From positions 1,488,001 through 1,552,000 of the forward strand of contig JAMXSV010000008.1 in NCBI GenBank assembly GCA_027559495.1: a stretch of DNA of 64,000 nucleotides, given 5' to 3'. The position numbers and the translations under genes were made by a program. Under the pieces are notes generated by a model that was given only the letters and a program-made list of their open reading frames with translations, searched no databases and was not told where the DNA came from. Source of the stretch: Aurifilum marmelostoma (Eukaryota > Ascomycota > Sordariomycetes > Diaporthales > Cryphonectriaceae). Positions 59,001 through 64,000 of the stretch are shown one piece after another; positions within the stretch are counted from its first letter, which is position 1, and each line of letters opens with the position of its first letter.

Positions 59001-60311
59001 GTGTGCGGGTTGACGACCTCCAGGCACGGCCAGGTCCGATCCGCGCCTGGCACCTCGACTGGAAGCACTCGGCATCCTCGGAGGTCTGGAATGATGGCGG
59101 TATGAAACGGGCCAGTGTCGCCGGTGTCGAACATCAAACCCCCCCTCTCATCTTCAATATAACATAGCCCGGTATACCAGGGCCCATTCGTCTCGGTCTG
59201 GTAGGAGACCTCGCCCCTCATGCGCCCACAGAGGCTCTTCATAAGCCAGAGGACCTTGTTCGCGTCGTCGGTCGGCACGGGGAGGACAAGGGAGTCGGCG
59301 GACGGGGGAGGGGACAGCATTGGTGAGGTCGGCCGCGATGCCCGCTTCATGAGCTTTGTCCTGGTGGGGCCCTTCTTGTCCTTCACAGCACCTCCGGTCT
59401 GGATGTGCAGATCGGTGGGTCGAGTATGGTACACGGTCGACGGCGAGTATCCGGGCGACTCGAGCATGGGCGAATGTCTCGGCACGGGTGGCCCCCGAAG
59501 CATCTCCTCGTGCGCAGGCATCGAGTTCATGGAGCCGGTCGAGGAGACGGATCCGACCCTGTGCCTGGAGCTTTCGATGGGAGGGGTGACGGAAAGCTGG
59601 CGATATGGGCCGTCCATGGTGTGGCCCCGAGGTCGGACAGAAGAGGGTCTCGGAGGGGGGGCTGGAGGAGACGGTGTCGAGGGAGCTGGGGAAGGCGTCA
59701 TTGAAAACGACGCCCTGTCTTCGCGAGCTGGAAGGCGTGTTTGCATTCGGCATGGTACTGCTGCAGGGCACAACAGGAATGGACCTGGGAGGTGAGCTCG
59801 GCGGTGACATAGACCCAAGACCGCGGGAAGAGGAGGAGGCGGCGGCGGCAGCAGCAGACGGATCTGCGCCGGGGTCCGTAAGAGAAGAGGTATTGTTTAC
59901 ACCTATGCCGTCGTCTTGTGCGCTGTATCCGGTCGGGTCTGGTGTGACAGCTCGAGGGGTATGGGACTGGAAGCTCGCGGCGTCGAAGACGGAGAAGGAG
60001 GTTGTGGTGGTGGGACTGGTGACACCAGGGCGATACGTGGTGCTGCTGTTGCTGCTGTTGCTCCGCAGGTTACCAGCAGAGGTCCTGCGCGGGATGCCAA
60101 AACCTGAGGCTGCGATCTGGCCGCCAGGAGGCATACCTCCTCCTAAGGCTGCCGAGGGTGGTGATCTGACTTGTCCCTCTCCCTGCCCCAGCGCCTGGGC
60201 AAAGGTCGGGTCGATGGTGTGCAGAAGCGGTACGGACGGGAGGGAGCTTGAGGGCCGTCGTGGACGAGGCGGTGGGCGCGAAGCGTCTTGAGATTTTCGG
60301 CGGGCATCCAT
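56078..60311 (-). CDS. bud2: Bud2-type RasGAP (inhibitor of a Ras-like GTPase in cell polarity)
   Basis: Two exons, 59759-60311 and 56078-59685, give 1386 residues. The first about 290 residues are disordered and Ser/Pro-rich. A PH-like region lies at about 480-610 and a C2-like region at about 640-730 (IEKTISLRIIEAKFGG, YFAEVHLDGDIRARTITKTATRTPFW). The RasGAP domain follows: ANLLFRGNSLLTQALEFYMRRLG with the arginine finger near residue 909, and SGFLFLRFICPAILNPKLFGLLRD at about 1020. In yeast, Bud2 stimulates GTP hydrolysis by Rsr1/Bud1 to place the bud or growth site; here it should set hyphal polarity. The first exon ends near 59.76 kb and the frame changes; a 73-nt GT-AG intron (59686-59758) restores it. 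That intron is inferred, not confirmed. Confidence 0.88.
59686..59758 (-). other. Inferred intron that restores the Bud2 reading frame
   Basis: The start-containing frame (from 60311) and the domain-containing frame overlap between about 59.8 and 59.15 kb. Removing 73 nt between donor GTACCA and acceptor CCCCAG is the simplest splice that joins them, with an ATGAC-like branch site about 20 nt from the acceptor. Both frames are open across the intron, so splicing is required rather than optional. Confidence 0.6.
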
Positions 60312-61169
60312 GCCGGCGAGCGGGAGTAGCGCGTGAGCTCGACAACACCTGCAGCAGGGCTGGACCGGACCACATTTACACGATCATCAGTACTGATGGT
60401 GCGCATTGGAGCCGAGCGTGACCGCCTGTAGCCCACTGTGACTACTACAACGGGGGATCGTCGAGAGAGGAGCGCGCCGGTTGCGAGAGCCAATTGTTGG
60501 AAGGCGGCAGAGCCTCTAGGGCCGCGGAAGGGTCCCCAGGGAGGAGGAGGAGGTGAGGCGTCTCCACCGTCGGACGTTGAGCTCTTGGTAAGACGCGAGC
60601 GAGGAGGCGAAGAGAGCTAGCAATACTGTAGTAGAACCTGTCTGCCCGTGTGCCAGCCAGCCATGCGGTCCTTCTCTGGGAGGCCCTTCTTTCTCTCTTT
60701 TTCTCTCTCTCCCTGCCTATCTTTTCCTTCTCTTCAAACGACAATTAACCAAAGAGATGGGGAGAAGGAGGGAGAGGCAAAGAGGAAACAGATGGCAAAG
60801 AGAAAACAAAAAATCAACAATAATGACAATAAAATGAATTAAAGAAAGAAAAAAAAGTGGCCTCTGGAGGTGGACTCCAGGATTCAATCACGAATCACAG
60901 GGTCGAGAACGGTAGGATCTGTTTGAGCTAGACCGACTTGTGGTGAAGGAGAGGGAGGATCCTTTCGGAGAATTAGCGAGGGCAGTTGAGCCTGGTCTGG
61001 TCGTCCTGCGTCCGATCTGCCAATCCGGAGTCGTGACGGGCAATCCTGTGACCCCGGCGACTCCCTGTAGGGGAAGGGTGGTAGAGGAGGGGCCAGAGGG
61101 GGAGGAGCACGAGGAGACGAAGGAGGAGGAGAACCAAGCAGTCAAGCGATGGTCTGAAGCGTTATGGTG

Positions 61170-61187
61170 GGTGTGTGTGTGTGTGTG
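61170..61187 (+). repeat. (GT)n microsatellite
   Basis: About eight GT units occur upstream of bud2. Confidence 0.85.
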
Positions 61188-61858
61188 GAGGTGGAGGCTA
61201 CGGTGAAGGTCGTCGAATCGAAGGTGAAGCTCCCCAGGCACGCAGGACAGGGCCTGGCAGGGCATGGCAGACCGAGCTTGTCGCCCTAGCTATGGATCGC
61301 CGCCTAAGCTAGCGAGGAGCTTTGCTGGATCCGACCTGGGGCCCAGCCTCTGTGTCTGATACTGTAACAATAATGCGATTTTTCTACGGAATGTACCCAT
61401 AACACCATGTAGCTGTAGCAGTAGATACTGTGGTCAGTACTGTACGTGAATTTAAAGTAGACAGTCGATAGGAGCAAGTACTCGATGGCGACGAGACATG
61501 CCCTCTTTTATTCCGTTCCCGTCGGTGCCGCAGCCACTGCTGAACGGGAACATGGGCCATGCATGTACTCTTCTGAGGTCTATAAAAATAGAGAGAGAAA
61601 AAAAAAAGCCAGAGCGATGACAATGGTGGGGGGTTATAAAAAAACAAGACTAATAATCATGGTGCTGGATAGAGCTTGCCCGAGCCAAAGAAAGAAAGAA
61701 GAAACAAAAAGATGAAAGAGTACAGCAGCAGCGACAGCACAGGGAGAGGATGTGCCAGGGTTACAGGCGGTGGGTGGTCGGCAGTCAACAGGGCTGCATT
61801 TGGCCTATCCGTTTCTCGCGGTGTGCGGTCCAAGTAAAAATGGGTGAGAACAGTCTAG

Positions 61859-61891
61859 GTCCAGGTCCAGGTCCAGGTTCAAGGTCCAGGT
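61859..61891 (+). repeat. CCAGGT hexamer tandem repeat
   Basis: Three perfect GTCCAG units are followed by degenerate copies (GTTCAAGGTCCAGGT) in non-coding DNA. Confidence 0.8.
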
Positions 61892-64000
61892 GCGAGGTGC
61901 CCCACCTCCTGATGTCCTCCCCTCCCCCCCCCCTTCCCAAGTTCCATCCCTGACGTCGCTGGAGTCGGGAGCCCGGGGCTTGGCGGTTGGCTTCCTTGGC
62001 CAGGGGGCAACGTTCAACTTGGCACAGCCTGGCAGTCTCCGCCGTGGGCTTGTCGGCACGGGCCTATGTTGTGATCGCTACCACTGGCTACCAAGCTTCC
62101 GGGCCAGACGTGCTAGGGCCTTTTACCTACAGGGCCAGGGCCTAGCTATCAGAAATGCGAGCGGGGAAAGACGCGAGGAGGGGGGGCTTGTTTGGGGGGG
62201 TATAGCCCCTGGGATCACTGCGCTAGATGCTATATGTCCCCCCCCCCCTGCTAGCTAACAAACACAACACGCAAGCCAACCCTTCCGACAAGTGCTGACA
62301 TATAACAGAAGAAACAAAGGTCTAGATAGGAATCCGAACAAGACAACCCTCGACGATCAAGAATCGATGGGCGAAGTGATGGATCCATCCCTCAGAAGGA
62401 ACGAACGGAGTGGTATACTGTACGGGGTTACCTCGAAACCGCTCCCGGAGGTAACAAACGCAAGGGCAGAGCACGCGAGTCTCGATTCCCCGCCCCGCCC
62501 TGGATTCGCCCATGGGTGGGCACATACCATCCAGAAACATGCCGAGTAGGAAGCCTGGCATTGAGATAATATAAAATTGGAGAAGAAGAAAAAATTGCAT
62601 CCCTTGTTTGTCTAGACATTCACCAATCTCCGGTGTCTTGTCTCACCGGCCAAAAAAAGCAGCCTCACGTCTCCCTCAGCTGGGCCCGAAGATTTTCCAT
62701 CAGCCTCGTTGCAGCGATGCGACCCTGTGCTACCACCCGGGGCATCGGCTCCTCGTGGGCCCCTCTTGAACATCCGCGATGCTTATTGTTCCTGAGGCTC
62801 TGGCCAGGGTCGCATTGCTGCACAGTAGACCGAGTACGCTTGTTGGCGGCGGCCATTGCAGCTCCAACACCCTCAGGCTTTGCCCACCTGCGGTTTTTGG
62901 TGTGCCGATTTGCCTGCGGACCTGCCTGTCCGGGCTCTGGCGTCGTCGGTTGGTTGACCCATCATCAGCAACACAGGGTTCAAAAGAAGCAGCTCCCAGG
63001 AAAGAAATGAGACCAAGGACCGGACGAACAGTGTTGCACCATCAAGACTGTGCAACGACAAGCTCAATGCTTGCTCGCGTGCTGAAATTGCCACAGCTAT
63101 GGGGTTCTGCTCTTCCGCCCGGCTGTAAGGTGACTGGACCTTTGTGTCTTCTCGTCAGACAACGAGGACAACGACGGGCGCCGCCCGGGCGAGTGTTCGT
63201 GATCTGAGCTATGTGGGTACTCGAATGCATGGTACATTCTAGGCATTCTGGAATTCGTGGGGATCAGCCTTAATCCTCGTTATGATTCAAGACCGCAGAC
63301 CAGACGCCGTTACGTCAATGTGATATATCATCCTCCCCGAGCCAACCCCTCGACGGGGCTACCTGCAGCGAGTCAGCCACTATTGCGGCACGGCTATGAC
63401 TCCCGTGAGGATTTATGACAGGATTTCAGGGGAGAGAGAAGTGCTGAATTCGGGTCAGAACGTGCGCAGGGGCACACTCGCATCCCTCTTTGTCTGGAGT
63501 TGGCAGATGTTCTCTGCGATATGAGTTCCGGCTGAGGAAAAGGGAAAAAAAAAAAAAAAGGAACTAATCTCCACAACTGCTTTTTGTTCTAGATGAAGGC
63601 TGATCGTTTCATGACTGGTGCTTGTGGTTGTCAAGGTATACACATGTACACATGTCAGAGGGAAGAGTACTTCTGTATTCTCATCTGGACCAGTGAGCAT
63701 GACAAGTAAACAGGTGGGTGCAGTGAGCCATATTCATAGGCAAAAGTCAATGCGCAAGATAATGGATACACCCTTCTCTGCTGCTGTGCTCATCCAAGAG
63801 AGGGCCTGACAACCGTGGACACTTTATGTCCGGTGCCACACCCGCTGTGATTTTTCCATATTGTGTTCCATATTGTGGGACTGAGTATCCTCGTCTTGAG
63901 ATGCAGAGCATGGTCCAGCAGCCACCACGCGGCTGGACCTGTTGTACAAAGAATTAATCGAAAAAGGAATACAGCAGACCAGTCCTCTATCCGGTGGCTC

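Larger units (their letters stand above)
60312..64000. other. Upstream region of bud2 and gene-poor right end
   Basis: This 3.7-kb stretch begins with the likely long leader of bud2, which is CT- and AG-rich. It includes a GT repeat at about 61170-61186 and a CCAGGT hexamer repeat at 61859-61891. A minus-strand open region at 62665-63230 is discussed in the findings. An A run lies at about 63545-63559. I support no gene firmly. Confidence 0.45.

Noticed and set aside
59605..60291. 228-codon open frame on the plus strand
   Set aside because: It is antisense to the bud2 N-terminal exon; the Ser/Pro-rich coding strand produces a Gly/Glu/Arg-rich shadow.

Overview
The window is nuclear chromosomal DNA from a filamentous ascomycete (Pezizomycotina, most likely a Sordariomycete). 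Genes are mostly interrupted by short GT-AG introns of about 50-140 bp. A HET-domain protein, an RTA1-like membrane protein, a secreted glutaminase A and a fungal Yellow/royal-jelly-type protein are typical of this group. Long A/T and C/G homopolymer runs lie between genes. I saw no rRNA, convincing tRNA, CRISPR array or intact transposon.

Layout. 0-9 kb: the 3' end of a thioesterase-like gene, a Gfo/Idh/MocA oxidoreductase (-), an FMN split-barrel protein (+), a small single-pass membrane protein with a PPPPY tail (-), ureidoglycolate lyase of allantoin catabolism (+), and a 2H-phosphoesterase-like protein (+). 9-15 kb: ribosomal protein eL42 (-), a lipase-like hydrolase (-) and an RTA1-family seven-helix protein (-). 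14.4-22.9 kb: an 8.5-kb stretch with no gene I can firmly support, ending at glutaminase A (+). 27-36 kb: a HET protein (+), the endosulfine Igo1 homologue (+), MYG1 (-) and the INO80 subunit Iec3 (+). 37-44 kb: NADP-isocitrate dehydrogenase (-), a secreted Yellow-family protein (-) and a zinc-finger protein (-). 48-60 kb: the CCR4-NOT subunit Not3/5 (-), D-aminoacyl-tRNA deacylase (+), a Cyp40-type cyclophilin (+) and a large Bud2-type RasGAP (-). No gene is firmly supported after 60.3 kb.

The genes do not form an evident cluster or operon. Most are conserved housekeeping or regulatory genes: translation (eL42, DTD), mRNA decay (Not3/5, Igo1), chromatin (Iec3), polarity signalling (Bud2), redox supply (Idp) and nitrogen scavenging (ureidoglycolate lyase, glutaminase A). 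Accessory-type genes (HET, RTA1-like, Yellow-like) are interspersed. No previously undescribed system is clearly visible. The best leads are the large gene-poor interval with intron-like signals near 20.5 kb, some orphan exon-like segments, and several gene-structure peculiarities (an ATG-only exon, a 7-nt first exon, paired start codons). Exon boundaries were placed by eye from splice consensus and reading-frame continuity.
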